Below, one piece after another: positions 17,798 to 28,800 of a stretch of 64,000 nt of DNA. The translations under genes were made by a program, and so were the position numbers. Numbering within the stretch: the first letter of the stretch is position 1; each line of letters begins with the position of its first letter. The DNA is from Fibrobacter sp. (GTDB lineage: Bacteria > Fibrobacterota > Fibrobacteria > Fibrobacterales > Fibrobacteraceae): contig JAFPWY010000004.1 of assembly GCA_017412605.1 (NCBI GenBank), positions 186,001 through 250,000 on the forward strand, read 5' to 3'. Under the pieces are notes generated by a model, which worked only from the letters and a program-made list of their open reading frames with translations, searched no databases and was not told the origin of the DNA.

Positions 17798-18979
17798 CTA
17801 GTACGCTACGTAGCAGAGCACCTGCATAGAAGCCTTCACCGTAAGTTTCGTACCGGCAGCAGAGCCATCCTTACAAGCTGCAGGCGTAATATTTTCAGAA
17901 TAGTTAATCGTATATTCCTTACCATCGATTTCGAGAATAATGCCATTACCCTCGGCACTGCAGATCAGCTGGCAGTTAACCGCATTGGACGGATACTGCG
18001 CCACCAGCGTTTGACCCGACGTGAACGCCTTAGATTCATCGGCCTTCGAGTGAGCAATCACCACATCCACCTGATCCGGGTCGACAACGGACACCGACTC
18101 GCAGGTATACTCCTGGACGGTCTTGTCGCTGTTGGTCACCGAGACTATGGCATTCACGGTTTTCTTGTGCATTTCTCCCGTTGCAACCATCGTTGCAGAC
18201 GTTCCGCTGCCAGAGACCTCGGCATCGTTCGATTTCCAGGAGTACCCTGTAATTTCCGCCTCGGATTCCGCTTCGACAGTCCAAGAAATCGTCTCGCCCG
18301 CATTGACGGAATTCTTAGCCGCCTTGCAAGACGTGACCGTAATGGGAATGCCCTGCACGCGGAGCGGGTCACACTCGACATCGTTACCATCAACTTTCAA
18401 CGTAGCCTTATAGATACCGGAAGTTTCGTAGGTCTTGTTCACCTTGTCCAAGCCGTTGCCCTTCAGGACCTTGCCATCATCAAACGTCCAGACAAACGGG
18501 GCCATGATTTGATCAAACACGTCGCCAGCAGAACGGAAGAAAGCCCAAGTGGCCATCCCCCCCTTTTCAATTTCTGCAGTCGTCGGAGCACAGGACCCTT
18601 TAACGACCTTGTTCGCTTCGGCAAGTTCTTCCTCGGAACTCACAGTTTCTGTCACAGGCTCAGTCACCGGCTGCCACTCGGCAGTCGATGCCGATTTAGG
18701 AGTAGGCTTGCTGTCGTCGCCCGACGGAGATGTTGAAGATTTTCCGTCCCCAGGTTTCTTGTCATCCGCTTTACCCGAGTCAGGATCGGTCGTATTACCG
18801 CCCTCTCCCTCTTCCGAAGAAGACGAACCATATAGGTTCTGGCCATCCTCAAGGCTCACGATCGAATCACCGGCATCTTCCGATCCCGATGACGAATCCG
18901 AGCTGCAACTAGAAAAACAGAGCGCAAGCGCAGAAGCACCCGCCAAAACAGGAACAAAAAAATTATTCAAACGAAGCAT
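17798..18979 (-). CDS. Lipoprotein with PKD/Ig-like repeats
   Basis: A lipoprotein signal peptide ends in the lipobox CFSSC (Cys near residue 25). Residues about 26-110 form a Ser/Gly/Asp/Glu/Lys-rich linker, as in many Fibrobacter surface lipoproteins. Two PKD-like domains follow, about residues 130-205 (MATWAFFRSAGDVFDQIMAPFVWTFDDGKVLKG... YETSGIYKATLKV) and 210-300 (GYSWKSNDAEVSGSGTSATMV), then a strand-rich domain with Cys pairs. PKD domains usually mediate binding at the cell surface; no catalytic motif is visible. It is divergent from the first GH9 gene, with 132 bases between the starts, so the two may share regulatory DNA. Confidence 0.8.
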   Translation of the reverse strand: MLRLNNFFVPVLAGASALALCFSSCSSDSSSGSEDAGDSIVSLEDGQNLYGSSSSEEGEGGNTTDPDSGKADDKKPGDGKSSTSPSGDDSKPTPKSASTAEWQPVTEPVTETVSSEEELAEANKVVKGSCAPTTAEIEKGGMATWAFFRSAGDVFDQIMAPFVWTFDDGKVLKGNGLDKVNKTYETSGIYKATLKVDGNDVECDPLRVQGIPITVTSCKAAKNSVNAGETISWTVEAESEAEITGYSWKSNDAEVSGSGTSATMVATGEMHKKTVNAIVSVTNSDKTVQEYTCESVSVVDPDQVDVVIAHSKADESKAFTSGQTLVAQYPSNAVNCQLICSAEGNGIILEIDGKEYTINYSENITPAACKDGSAAGTKLTVKASMQVLCYVAY

Positions 18980-19111
18980 AATAGAGAAATATAAAAAAAG
19001 AAGCGCATAATCATCGTAAAAAAAGATTACGTGTCAACAAAACGTGATTAAAATGGCTATTTTCTATATAGTTTAATATATGGCTTTGGGATTACACGTT
19101 AAGGAGGCTTT

Positions 19112-22100
19112 ATGCCGTTTTTTATTGTTCTCTTTTTTGCACTTGCGGTAAACCTTATCGCAGCAGAACAGGAGCAGCCCACCCCCTACGATCTTATCAG
19201 GCCCATGTGGCCGATGAAATGGGACACGGCCGCCACTGACGATGGCGGAACCGTAGAAAGTTTCAGCAAGTACGTGCCGAACAAAAAAAAGCATAACGTA
19301 GTCCCCCCTGTCGGATCCGTCCCCCAGGACTTCGTCGCGAACGGGTTCATCCCCGATACGCTGAACCAGGCCTTCCGTGACGCCCAGAACCTCCGCATCG
19401 GCCGTATCCGCGTGAACCAGGCCGGCTACCTCCCCGACGATCCCGAGATGCAGTTCTACTACGTCTCCAACGGTTCCTGCTCCGAGACATTCTCTATTGT
19501 CGACCTCGAAGGCAACGAAGTGGCCACCGGCGGAACATTCACGTCCTCCGGACTCAAGACGTCTGCACACTGGGAAATCAAGGCCGGCACGGACGCCGCG
19601 ACCGCCAACCAGGGCCGCTACGAAACCACGGCCGACGCCCCCTCCGGAACCGTATGTATTGGTAACATCGTCCAGCTGGCAGGCAGCCTTTCGCTGGAGA
19701 CCCGCTACCGCATCAAGGTTTTAAAGCAGCTTTCCTCCACGTTCATCATCAGCCCGCGTGTCTACTCCATGGTGCGCGACGCACTCCTCAAATTCTACGG
19801 CATCAACCGCAGCGGCAACTCGGAATCGTGGTTCCATAAGCCGAGCCATACCAAGGACGGTGCAGGCCCGGTGGTGAACGACATCGGCGGAGCCGTGGCC
19901 GGTACAGTCTCCTTCAAGGAAGGCGACCTGCAGGGCGGCTGGTACGACTGCGGTGACCACCTCAAGGAATCTTACACGCAGGCCTACGCATTCATGGTGC
20001 TTGCCGTGGTCGCTGGCGGCAACCCGGACCGCGACGACGACCACTACGCCTACAACCAGGGCGAAACGATCAACACGGACGGTATCCCCGACATCTTGCG
20101 CGAAGCCAAGCACGGGGCGGACTTCTTCCTGAGAGCTTACCGCGCCGCCAATGGCGTCGTCGACAACATGGCGGTATCTATCGGAAACTTCGGCGCCGAC
20201 CACAGCTGGTGGGGCCGTCCCGAAAACCAGGACGCACTCCCGGCCACGCTCGCCCGTCGCGGTGGCCCGCACGAACGCGATGTGCGCCTGGGCGAACTCA
20301 ACGCGAACGTCTCGAGCGAAATCGCCGCAGGTCTTGCCATCTTGGGCCGCGAATACGCCACCTACGACAAGGCGTTCGCCGACTCCTGCAAGATGGTCGC
20401 CACGCAGATCTATGAATTCGCCAAGGACTTAGCCCTGGGCCGCAAGACTTACGGCAACAACAAGTACAAAGGCGACTGGGGAACCCCGGCCTATAGCGGC
20501 AGTAACTCCTACCTCGACGACATCAGCGTCGCGGCCATCGCCCTCCACTTCGGCACCTATCCGGATTCCGGTATGAAGTACTTGAACGACGCCGTCGAAG
20601 ACAAGACCATCGGCGTGGAACAGGAACCCGGCGTGGGATTCTTCCGCGGCGGTTGGTTCGCCGGCTCCCGCGACGGTATGCGCAAGTCCAGCAACACGGA
20701 CTGGGCCAACGTCCAGACTTACGCCCTTTACGCATTCTACAAGCTCCTGCTCAGGGACGACGCCACCGCCGAAAGCTTTGGCATCAGCAAGGAAGACCGT
20801 CTGTGGTACGCCGAAAACGTCGCCTTCATGCTGGCCAACAACGTCGCCGCAAGGTCTGGCGAAGGCTCTACCTCCATCACCATTCCGCACCCGAGCAATG
20901 GCTCGGCAACCGTTTCGGCAAGCGATCTGTGGTACCAGATGCAGTACCAGATGGCCTGGATTTACAACCGCTACCAGGCAGGCAACATCTTTGACGTGTT
21001 CGCCTATGCCGACGTGACCAAGGACCTCGAAGGCATCCGCCTGCCGCAGAAGGGCGTACAGAACTGGAACTCAGCCAAGATGAAGCAGCTCGGTATCAAC
21101 CAGCTCAACTACCTCTTCGGCGTGAACCCGTGGGACATTTCCTTCCTGATTGGCGTGGGCGACAAGAGCGACAACCACCCGCACCACCGCGGCGCCAACC
21201 CCGAAGGCAAGAACATGCCCGGCGCAGGCTACAAGTACAACCCGCCCACCGGCGCCATCTTTGGCGGTGTTCCGCCCGAGGGCACCAACGAATGGATTCC
21301 GAGCACGCTCAGTTGGGAAGACTACTTCAAGTCCGAAACCTGTATCGACGGTACGGCAATGTTCCTCGCCGCAGCGACAACGGCCATCAAGGAAGAGGAC
21401 CGCAACCGTGCTCCCTCCAAGATCAATGTGGAAATCCGCTACGTCGGTTTCGATTCAGCCATCGTGAAGATTTCGCAGGATGTCCGCGGCCCGGCAATGA
21501 TCCTGTACAGCACCAACGAGACCGGCCCCTTCAGCACCGCCGTCAAGGATTCCGTCCCCGGAGTCTCGCATGACATCCACATGACCGGCCTCCAGAACGG
21601 AACAACGTACTACTTCAAGGTCATCGCCATCAACGCCCGCAGCGAGGCCTACACGACCAAGTGGCTCGTCGACAGCACCAGCACCCCGTTCTCTTTCACC
21701 ACCCTGGCTAGCCAGCCGGGTCCGGCCGATATCCAGAACGTAAAGGTCTGCAACCTCTCCGCCGACAGCGCCGAAATCATGTGGTACACCCCGAACGGCC
21801 AGTACGAATCCAAGATGTACTGGGATACCGTCCAGACCACTTACGACAAGATGCAGTGGAATACCGGCGACGGCAACGCCGACGTATCGGGCATTCCCAC
21901 GAACTTCCACTACGTAAAGATTGGCGGGCTCGAAGAAAAGACGACCTACTACTACTGCGTTGAAAGCAATGGAGTCCGCAGATGCAATAACGACAAGAAC
22001 CAGCCGCTCAAATTCACGACTCCGGTACGCCGCTACAACTTCGATGTCAGCGTGTACCAGTATGAGTTCACCGGCTTGGACTTCTTGAACTTGAATCTTA

Positions 22101-25100
22101 TCAACAACGAAGACAAGCCCTTCAGCGACCTGACACTGCGCTTCTACGTTACCGCAAGGCCCGAAGAAATCGAAGCCACGCCGGGCGTGAACAACCAGCC
22201 GGGTACCTGCCCGCTGCTCGTTGATGAAGATATCTGCCAAGCTTACGACGAAGCGGGTTTCAACAGGCCCTGCGTCAACAAGAACGGCGAAAGCGTCGAT
22301 GACTCCCTGCGTTACTACCTGAGACATGCAGTCCCCGTCAAGCTCGAAGACACCTACGACGCCGCGACAGGGACATACGACTGGTACATTCCTATCCCGC
22401 TTGGCGGCACCACGATCAAGTCGTCTTCGCGCATGCGTATCGACATCGGTGTCTCGTCGGGTATCTACCAGAACGGAATATGCGAAACGCTCCGTACCCC
22501 GGCCAAGAAGCGCCTTTCCGCGACTTCCGGGGACTGGTCCTGGTCGCCGCACACGCGTGACGAAGACGGCGCGGACTACGACGGCGTTCCGGTCTGGGAC
22601 AAGGACCAGGGCGATATCGAGCAGGCTCCGGTCAACCCCTACATCGTTGTCTACCGCAAGGACGAGTTCATCTCCGGTTTCAGCCCGTCTTACCAGGAAA
22701 TGGTGACGAAAAAGGCTGACTACAAGATGACGGTCGCCTACGATCCTCCGTTCAACGTGTCCAACGGTTCTTACATCAAGATTGACTCGACCAAGAGCAC
22801 GATGCATGTTTACGGAACGGCGCTCATCACCGAAAGCGGTTATGTGACCGACATTTGGGTAAACGGTGTGGCGCTTACCCCTGAGCAGTTGAAGAATGCG
22901 GCCATATATAACTACGAAACGGGCAAGTATGACCTCGACATTCCGGTGAAATTGACCATCGGCACGAACAAGGTCGACATCACCGTGTTCGCCGGCCCGA
23001 ACCCGGAATGCTCGGAATGCCAGGAAAATGGCGGCTGCGCATTCAACAACCGTACATATTTTGTGCAATTCAGCAAGGGTGACCGCACTGCCGGCAAGAT
23101 CCAGCTTCTCCGTGACAACGGCAGCACCGTCAGCAGCCCTGTGGTCGACAATCCGATGAAGTTCAAGATCTTCGTGAGCGACAAGGATAATGCGAAGAAT
23201 TCCACTGTAAGCGTCACGTTGCGGAACTCCCGTACCAACGAGACGTCGACTGTCACCCTGAAGAGGACCAACGATGCTCTCGGTTACTTCGAAAGCGACT
23301 GGCTCACCGCAATCAGGGTTGAAGACGCCAGCCTACCCGAAGTTGCTCTGTTGGGTGGTGACACGGTCACTGCAATCTACATTGACGCCGAAGACGAAGA
23401 AGATTCCACGTCTCAGTACTTCTACGCCAAGCCGACGACCCCGATCCCGCAGCTTGCGAAGCTGGTAGACACCGACTGCAATTCCGCAGCCGACGTCATA
23501 GAGATGACCTTTACCGGAAGCAAGTTCGACAACAGCAAGGTCAAGCTGGACAGCGTCGCTATCATCCTCAACGAAGACAGTTCAAAAGTTCATATAGCAA
23601 GGCCTTCTGGCTCTATCACTGGAGATGAAGTCCAGTTAACACTAGAAAGCGACTTCCCAGCAATTGCAGCTCCCAGCGGAAAGGTGCAAATCTACATGAC
23701 GGAATCGGGCTCGGCCAAGTTGGCAGAGATCCAGATTACCGACGGAATTGCCCCGACACTTATGGGCGTGACCATTTTGGAAAACGAGAACCACATGTAT
23801 CCGCAGGACACGCTCAAGGTCGTGTTCTCCGAACCGGTCAACCTGCCCTCCAAGACCACATGGCCGTTCCGCATCACGAATGGTGCTGCAGACATTTCAC
23901 AAGAAACAATTGTTGTTCGCTCGGCCACCTCAACAGACAACGGCAAAAGCTGGCAATATGTCATCGAGGGTAATACCGACGGCAAAATTGTCAAGCAGAG
24001 CTTTAAGGCAGAAATTGCTGCCAGTTTCACTGTTACCGACATAGTCGGCAACACCCTTTCCACCTGTAACGGACCTGTCACCATCACGGAATCGGTCCGT
24101 CCGGTGCCGGCACGCTATGCGGCAATCATCGACTCGACCGGAGACGGTCAGCCCGACGAAATCTACATTGAATTCACCAAGCTTCTCCGCGAAAAAGACA
24201 TGTTCGACACCATCGACGTCTACTGGGGCAACCCGGACATCTACAAGGTCTTCGGAAAGCCGCAGAACGGCTGGGCTCTGGACACCCTCCTAGGAGATGT
24301 TGTCGACAAGATATCGTACGTCGTCGACTCGTCTAACGGAACCTGGTCCACCAAGGAAAGGACCTCCTGCGAAACGGTCAATGTTCCGGATACAATCTAC
24401 ACCACTGTCGAAGACGTCGACTCCACAACCGGCGAAATAACGAAACGCAAAGTTGTCCAGTCAGTCGGCTTGAAAACAGTGGAAGATCCTACAACGTGCA
24501 AGACTACGATTGACTCCACGTTCATCCCGGCAACGACCGAAGTCGTCGAGAAGGTTCAGAACCAGTACTCTATCATCCGCATCCCCATACCCGAAGGCAC
24601 ATACAAAAACGTGACCTACGGCAGCAGGGCGGGTAGCGGCCTGATTCTGCCGAGGCAAGGCCCGAGGGGTGGATTCTTTGACGACAATACGGCACCTCTT
24701 TCCGACAAGTGTCCTCCAGTTATTTTGAAGGCTTCTTGGAGGGGAATCGACTTGCACGATGCCGGACAGACAGACTTGCTGACGCTGACTATGTCCGAGC
24801 CTCTAGACTCCGTGCCGGAAAAGACCATCCTTATCGAAAGAATGCGCGACGACAAGTCCGGAGTCTTTATAGAGAAGGGTCATCTTGATCGAATCGAGAA
24901 CTCCATAACCAATTCGACAATGATTACCTACTACTATAATGACGATGACAAACTGACGACTACCGTTCACATCGGTGACTACGTAAGACTCGTTTCCAAT
25001 GCGGAAACAAGTTACTACAAGGATGCTGCAGGCCAGTTTGCCGGAGAGGAAACCCCCTGGGTTCCGGTGGTAGGCGTCGTTAGCAACGTCAAGATCAAGG

Positions 25101-25690
25101 TGTCGATGCCCGAGCACCTCGTTACAGGTAAAAAAGAAATGGCTTACAACGGCGCTGCCCTGACCAAGGACCAGGCGTTTAGGCTTTCGATCAAGAACAA
25201 GAGCGACGACGAGATTGTCATCGCCGAAGGCAACGACAAACTCCATCCGGTCTCGGCTCCTCCCGTGAGCAACTACATCCACGGCGGTCCCGTGTTCCAG
25301 ATCGACCTGACATTGCCGCAAGTCCTCGAAAATACCATTTCCGGGGAAGCAAAACGCGCTTACAAGCTTAATTTGGAATTTGACATATTCACAAATCTCG
25401 GTTCTTTTGTAAACAAAGTAACATACAGCATGGACATCAACCAAGTGAAGCAATACATCAGCGCCAACAGCACTATAAGCCTGTACTTGGAATGGTGTTC
25501 TATCGAAGGGGCACCAATCAGCGAAAAGAGCAAGAAGATCGGCACCGGCGCATACATCGCACGCTACGACATCTCGGCGAAGAGCGAGTATGTAGCAAAG
25601 GAGCCGGACAGCGGAGACAAGACCGAGACCAAGAAGAAGAATACGGACGGAACCATTTCGTTCGGCTTCCGCCGGCCTCCGAAAAAGTAA
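19112..25690 (+). CDS. Giant secreted family 9 glycoside hydrolase (endoglucanase-type), multidomain
   Basis: GH9 enzymes cut beta-1,4-glucan chains. The protein (2192 residues) has a signal peptide (1-18), a CelD-type Ig-like domain starting with IRVNQAGYL (residues about 99-200), and a GH9 catalytic domain to about 770 with all key residues: D279 and D282 in YDCGDH, DGIPDILREAKHG, NPWDISF at 672-678 and proton donor E742 in KSETCIDG. FN3-like domains follow (about 775-970), then several large strand-rich regions with repeated acidic motifs of the type DSTGDGQPDEIYIEF and DTDCNSAADVIEMTF. The C-terminus has the segment IGTGAYIARYDISAKSEY that is also found in the next gene. SD AAGGAGG precedes the ATG. 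The second GH9 gene follows after a terminator; they are paralogues. Confidence 0.93.
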   Translation: MPFFIVLFFALAVNLIAAEQEQPTPYDLIRPMWPMKWDTAATDDGGTVESFSKYVPNKKKHNVVPPVGSVPQDFVANGFIPDTLNQAFRDAQNLRIGRIRVNQAGYLPDDPEMQFYYVSNGSCSETFSIVDLEGNEVATGGTFTSSGLKTSAHWEIKAGTDAATANQGRYETTADAPSGTVCIGNIVQLAGSLSLETRYRIKVLKQLSSTFIISPRVYSMVRDALLKFYGINRSGNSESWFHKPSHTKDGAGPVVNDIGGAVAGTVSFKEGDLQGGWYDCGDHLKESYTQAYAFMVLAVVAGGNPDRDDDHYAYNQGETINTDGIPDILREAKHGADFFLRAYRAANGVVDNMAVSIGNFGADHSWWGRPENQDALPATLARRGGPHERDVRLGELNANVSSEIAAGLAILGREYATYDKAFADSCKMVATQIYEFAKDLALGRKTYGNNKYKGDWGTPAYSGSNSYLDDISVAAIALHFGTYPDSGMKYLNDAVEDKTIGVEQEPGVGFFRGGWFAGSRDGMRKSSNTDWANVQTYALYAFYKLLLRDDATAESFGISKEDRLWYAENVAFMLANNVAARSGEGSTSITIPHPSNGSATVSASDLWYQMQYQMAWIYNRYQAGNIFDVFAYADVTKDLEGIRLPQKGVQNWNSAKMKQLGINQLNYLFGVNPWDISFLIGVGDKSDNHPHHRGANPEGKNMPGAGYKYNPPTGAIFGGVPPEGTNEWIPSTLSWEDYFKSETCIDGTAMFLAAATTAIKEEDRNRAPSKINVEIRYVGFDSAIVKISQDVRGPAMILYSTNETGPFSTAVKDSVPGVSHDIHMTGLQNGTTYYFKVIAINARSEAYTTKWLVDSTSTPFSFTTLASQPGPADIQNVKVCNLSADSAEIMWYTPNGQYESKMYWDTVQTTYDKMQWNTGDGNADVSGIPTNFHYVKIGGLEEKTTYYYCVESNGVRRCNNDKNQPLKFTTPVRRYNFDVSVYQYEFTGLDFLNLNLINNEDKPFSDLTLRFYVTARPEEIEATPGVNNQPGTCPLLVDEDICQAYDEAGFNRPCVNKNGESVDDSLRYYLRHAVPVKLEDTYDAATGTYDWYIPIPLGGTTIKSSSRMRIDIGVSSGIYQNGICETLRTPAKKRLSATSGDWSWSPHTRDEDGADYDGVPVWDKDQGDIEQAPVNPYIVVYRKDEFISGFSPSYQEMVTKKADYKMTVAYDPPFNVSNGSYIKIDSTKSTMHVYGTALITESGYVTDIWVNGVALTPEQLKNAAIYNYETGKYDLDIPVKLTIGTNKVDITVFAGPNPECSECQENGGCAFNNRTYFVQFSKGDRTAGKIQLLRDNGSTVSSPVVDNPMKFKIFVSDKDNAKNSTVSVTLRNSRTNETSTVTLKRTNDALGYFESDWLTAIRVEDASLPEVALLGGDTVTAIYIDAEDEEDSTSQYFYAKPTTPIPQLAKLVDTDCNSAADVIEMTFTGSKFDNSKVKLDSVAIILNEDSSKVHIARPSGSITGDEVQLTLESDFPAIAAPSGKVQIYMTESGSAKLAEIQITDGIAPTLMGVTILENENHMYPQDTLKVVFSEPVNLPSKTTWPFRITNGAADISQETIVVRSATSTDNGKSWQYVIEGNTDGKIVKQSFKAEIAASFTVTDIVGNTLSTCNGPVTITESVRPVPARYAAIIDSTGDGQPDEIYIEFTKLLREKDMFDTIDVYWGNPDIYKVFGKPQNGWALDTLLGDVVDKISYVVDSSNGTWSTKERTSCETVNVPDTIYTTVEDVDSTTGEITKRKVVQSVGLKTVEDPTTCKTTIDSTFIPATTEVVEKVQNQYSIIRIPIPEGTYKNVTYGSRAGSGLILPRQGPRGGFFDDNTAPLSDKCPPVILKASWRGIDLHDAGQTDLLTLTMSEPLDSVPEKTILIERMRDDKSGVFIEKGHLDRIENSITNSTMITYYYNDDDKLTTTVHIGDYVRLVSNAETSYYKDAAGQFAGEETPWVPVVGVVSNVKIKVSMPEHLVTGKKEMAYNGAALTKDQAFRLSIKNKSDDEIVIAEGNDKLHPVSAPPVSNYIHGGPVFQIDLTLPQVLENTISGEAKRAYKLNLEFDIFTNLGSFVNKVTYSMDINQVKQYISANSTISLYLEWCSIEGAPISEKSKKIGTGAYIARYDISAKSEYVAKEPDSGDKTETKKKNTDGTISFGFRRPPKK

Positions 25691-25715
25691 GCATTACGCA
25701 AGTTTTTTAAAGCAA

Positions 25716-25750
25716 GGCAGTGAGTCCAGACGGATTCGCTGCCTTTTTTT
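25716..25750 (+). terminator. Intrinsic terminator between the two GH9 genes
   Basis: A 12-bp stem, GGCAGTGAGTCC / GGATTCGCTGCC with two G-U type pairs, loop AGAC, then TTTTTTT. The two GH9 genes are thus probably separate transcription units. Confidence 0.85.
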
Positions 25751-25853
25751 ACAACAAAAACCCGACATTTTTGCGTGATTGGAAAAACGGAGATTCAACA
25801 GAGGGTTTCAGATTGAGCCAATTTAAAGTATATTTCCTACTAGTACTCTAAAA

Positions 25854-28800
25854 ATGTTCGCTATGAAAAAACTTTTATTTTTTGCCATTTTTATCGGCGC
25901 ATTCTGTTCCGAGGTTTTCGGAGCTGTTGGCGCCCTCCCCGTCATTGACCGTACCTGCACCACCTGCGAACGGCGCTACCTAGACTCACTGAACGTCTAC
26001 AACAGGCGTCCCATCCGCGTCAACCAGGCCGGGTTCAGGCCGCAGGACTACAAATATGCCTATGTGGCCGATATTCCCGTCGGGACAAAATTCTCCGTCA
26101 TCGATGCAAACAGCGGTAAAGAAGAATTCAGCGGAGTCACCACGAATATCGGACAGGCAATCAAGCCGAACATCTGGATTAACGGTGCATTCAACTCCAT
26201 CGCCAGCGTTTACGAATTCGGTTCGCAGGATTCCATAAGCAACAAGACCGAGCTTCTTACACGCGCAGACTTTACCCAGCTTAACAAGCAAGGCGAATAC
26301 TTTATCGTCATCAAATCGGACACGTCAGCAACGTTCCACATCCATCCGTCCATCTATAACGCCATTCTCGAAAACGCGCTCCAATTTTTTGGTGTGCAGC
26401 GCTGTGGTGACACGAAATCGCATTTCCACGGTCCATGTCACCTCAAGGACGGCTCCGCCATCGGGCACGACCTCTCTGGCGGCTGGCACGACTGCGGCGA
26501 CCATTTCAAGGTTTCCGAAACACTCGGCTACACAGCCTACGTGCTCTCAATGGTCTACTTGGTTTACGAGGACAAAGCCGAAGACCGTTATGGCGAATCC
26601 TATGACGACACCGTACATATCGACGGCATCCCCGACATTCTCTACGAAGCAAAAATCGGCACAGACTACCTGCTCAAGCTCTACAAAGCATCGAAAGCCG
26701 ACGGCCTGATCGACAAGGGCGACATGTACCATTCCGTGGGTGTTGATGACGCCGACCACCAATACTGGGATTTGCCGGAACGCCAAGACGCCCAGTCAGC
26801 GAGCAAGGGCGGTCCGGACCGCGTTGTCGCCAAGGGAATCGGTACCAACACGGCGGGCGTCTTCGCCGCCGCCATGGCCAACGTCGCCAAGGGCTTCGAA
26901 ATCCTGAAGCCGGATTACCACGACGAACTTTTGGAAGCCGCAAAGGACATCTACGCCAAAATCATCGCCCCCAGCTTCTTGAACGGCAACGGCTGCTCCG
27001 TGGGAGGAGGCCAAAGCACGGACGGACTCAAGGGATTCTATCCCGGCGCAGGCGTCTGCTTTGACGACGCCGCTGCGGCGGCACTTGCCCTGTGGTATGC
27101 AACCGGCGACTCCAAATACGCCGACGACCTATTCAGGGACACCAAAATCAACAACAACTCTAACGCAATCCACAACCTGGAATACTTCAAGGCCGGCTAC
27201 CTCGGCAACGGCTACGGTTTCCATCCCGGTGGATGGGCTACCGACTACGAGAACGTTCACGCCTACGTGCTGTTCGCGCTGCAGAAATTGATTCTCGGAA
27301 AAGAAGATGTCGCCCGTTCCCTCGGCTTGTCCGACATCGAAAGAGACTCGCTCTCCATGCGCGTCATGGCGTCCTTCCGCAAGCTCATCAACGACAGCAC
27401 CAACGATGGCGATTCCCTTGTGCTGACAAACCCGGGAATCCAGGGCGAGCCTCATGAAGGCGATACCAAACTTCACGTGATTACCCCCTACAACCTCGTC
27501 TGGACGTCTTTTGACTGGGGTGTCATCCGCTACAACCTCGGTACGGCAAACGCAATATTCCTGATGTACGAGCTGACCGGTGACGAACGCTACCTCCGCG
27601 TGGCCCTCGACAACATGTACTATGCACTGGGCGCAAACCCCTGGGACATCTCGTTCCTGCTCGGCGCTGGCGACAAGAACCCCCAGCATCCGCATAACCG
27701 CGCCGCAAACCCGGACGGATACAATGCCGGCGGCATGCCCTACGAATACAAGTGCCCGAAGGGAGCGCTTATGGGCGGCAGGGCACCTAACCTCACCCTG
27801 ATTGAGGACTGGTCCAAGTATACCTCCACAGAAACCTGCGTCGACTTCTCGGCCCAGTTCCTGTTCCCGGCACAGAGCCTCGCGAACACGCTGCCCCCCG
27901 ACAACGAAGGTCCCCTGTTCAGCAACATCATGGGCACCCCGATTTCGGAAACGGAAGCCATCATCAGCTGGAACACCAACGAAGTCGCGCTGGTCACCGT
28001 TTTCTACAACACACAGCCCAACGAATCTAACCTCAATGTCGCACAGCAGGTCGAGCCGAGCAAGGACGGCAGTCTAACCCTCACCGGGCTCACCCCCAAC
28101 ACGACCTACTACTTCTACCTGGAAGGCGTAGACACAAAGAGAAACATCTCTAAGGACAACAACCACGGGCAATGGTACAGTTTCACCATGACCCTTGAAC
28201 CCATCGAGATAAGCGGTGTGACCATTTGCCAGGTAGACCACCGCAGCGCCAAGATTTACTGGTGGAGCAGCAGCCGCGCCAACGGCATCGTCAACTACGG
28301 GACGACATCCAAGTCCCCGACCGAAAGCCAGACCGCCTCCGGCGGCGCCGTGCTCTTCCACGAGGCCGAACTCACCGGACTAAGTCCCGGAACCACCTAC
28401 TACTTCACCGTATCCTCGGGTGCCACAAAATCCAGCGAATACTCGTTTACCACGGAAAAGTTCGCTTCAACCGTGGATATGGACATCTATGTAAAGCCCC
28501 TGAGCAAGAACGGCTGCACGAGCAGTTCCGACTGGAAGCAGTGCAACACGTTCCTCGTCATAGTGACCAACAGGGACACGATGGCCTACCAGGACCTCGA
28601 CCTGAGATTCTATTTCCCGGTCGCAGTCACCGGCGCTAGCGACAACAGGTCCGTCTGGGACGGAACCGGACAGTCTGTCGGCTGGCCCAACATGGTATTC
28701 GACGCCCCTGTCGCCTATACGGCCGTCACGAACAAGGGCACCACGGAAAGCGGTTACTACACGCAGGTCCACATCGAAGGAAACCTCGCCGTTTCCGGTA

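Noticed and set aside
21455-23068. 537-codon minus-strand frame inside the first GH9 gene
   Set aside because: Antisense shadow; the GH9 frame is continuous with domains on both sides.
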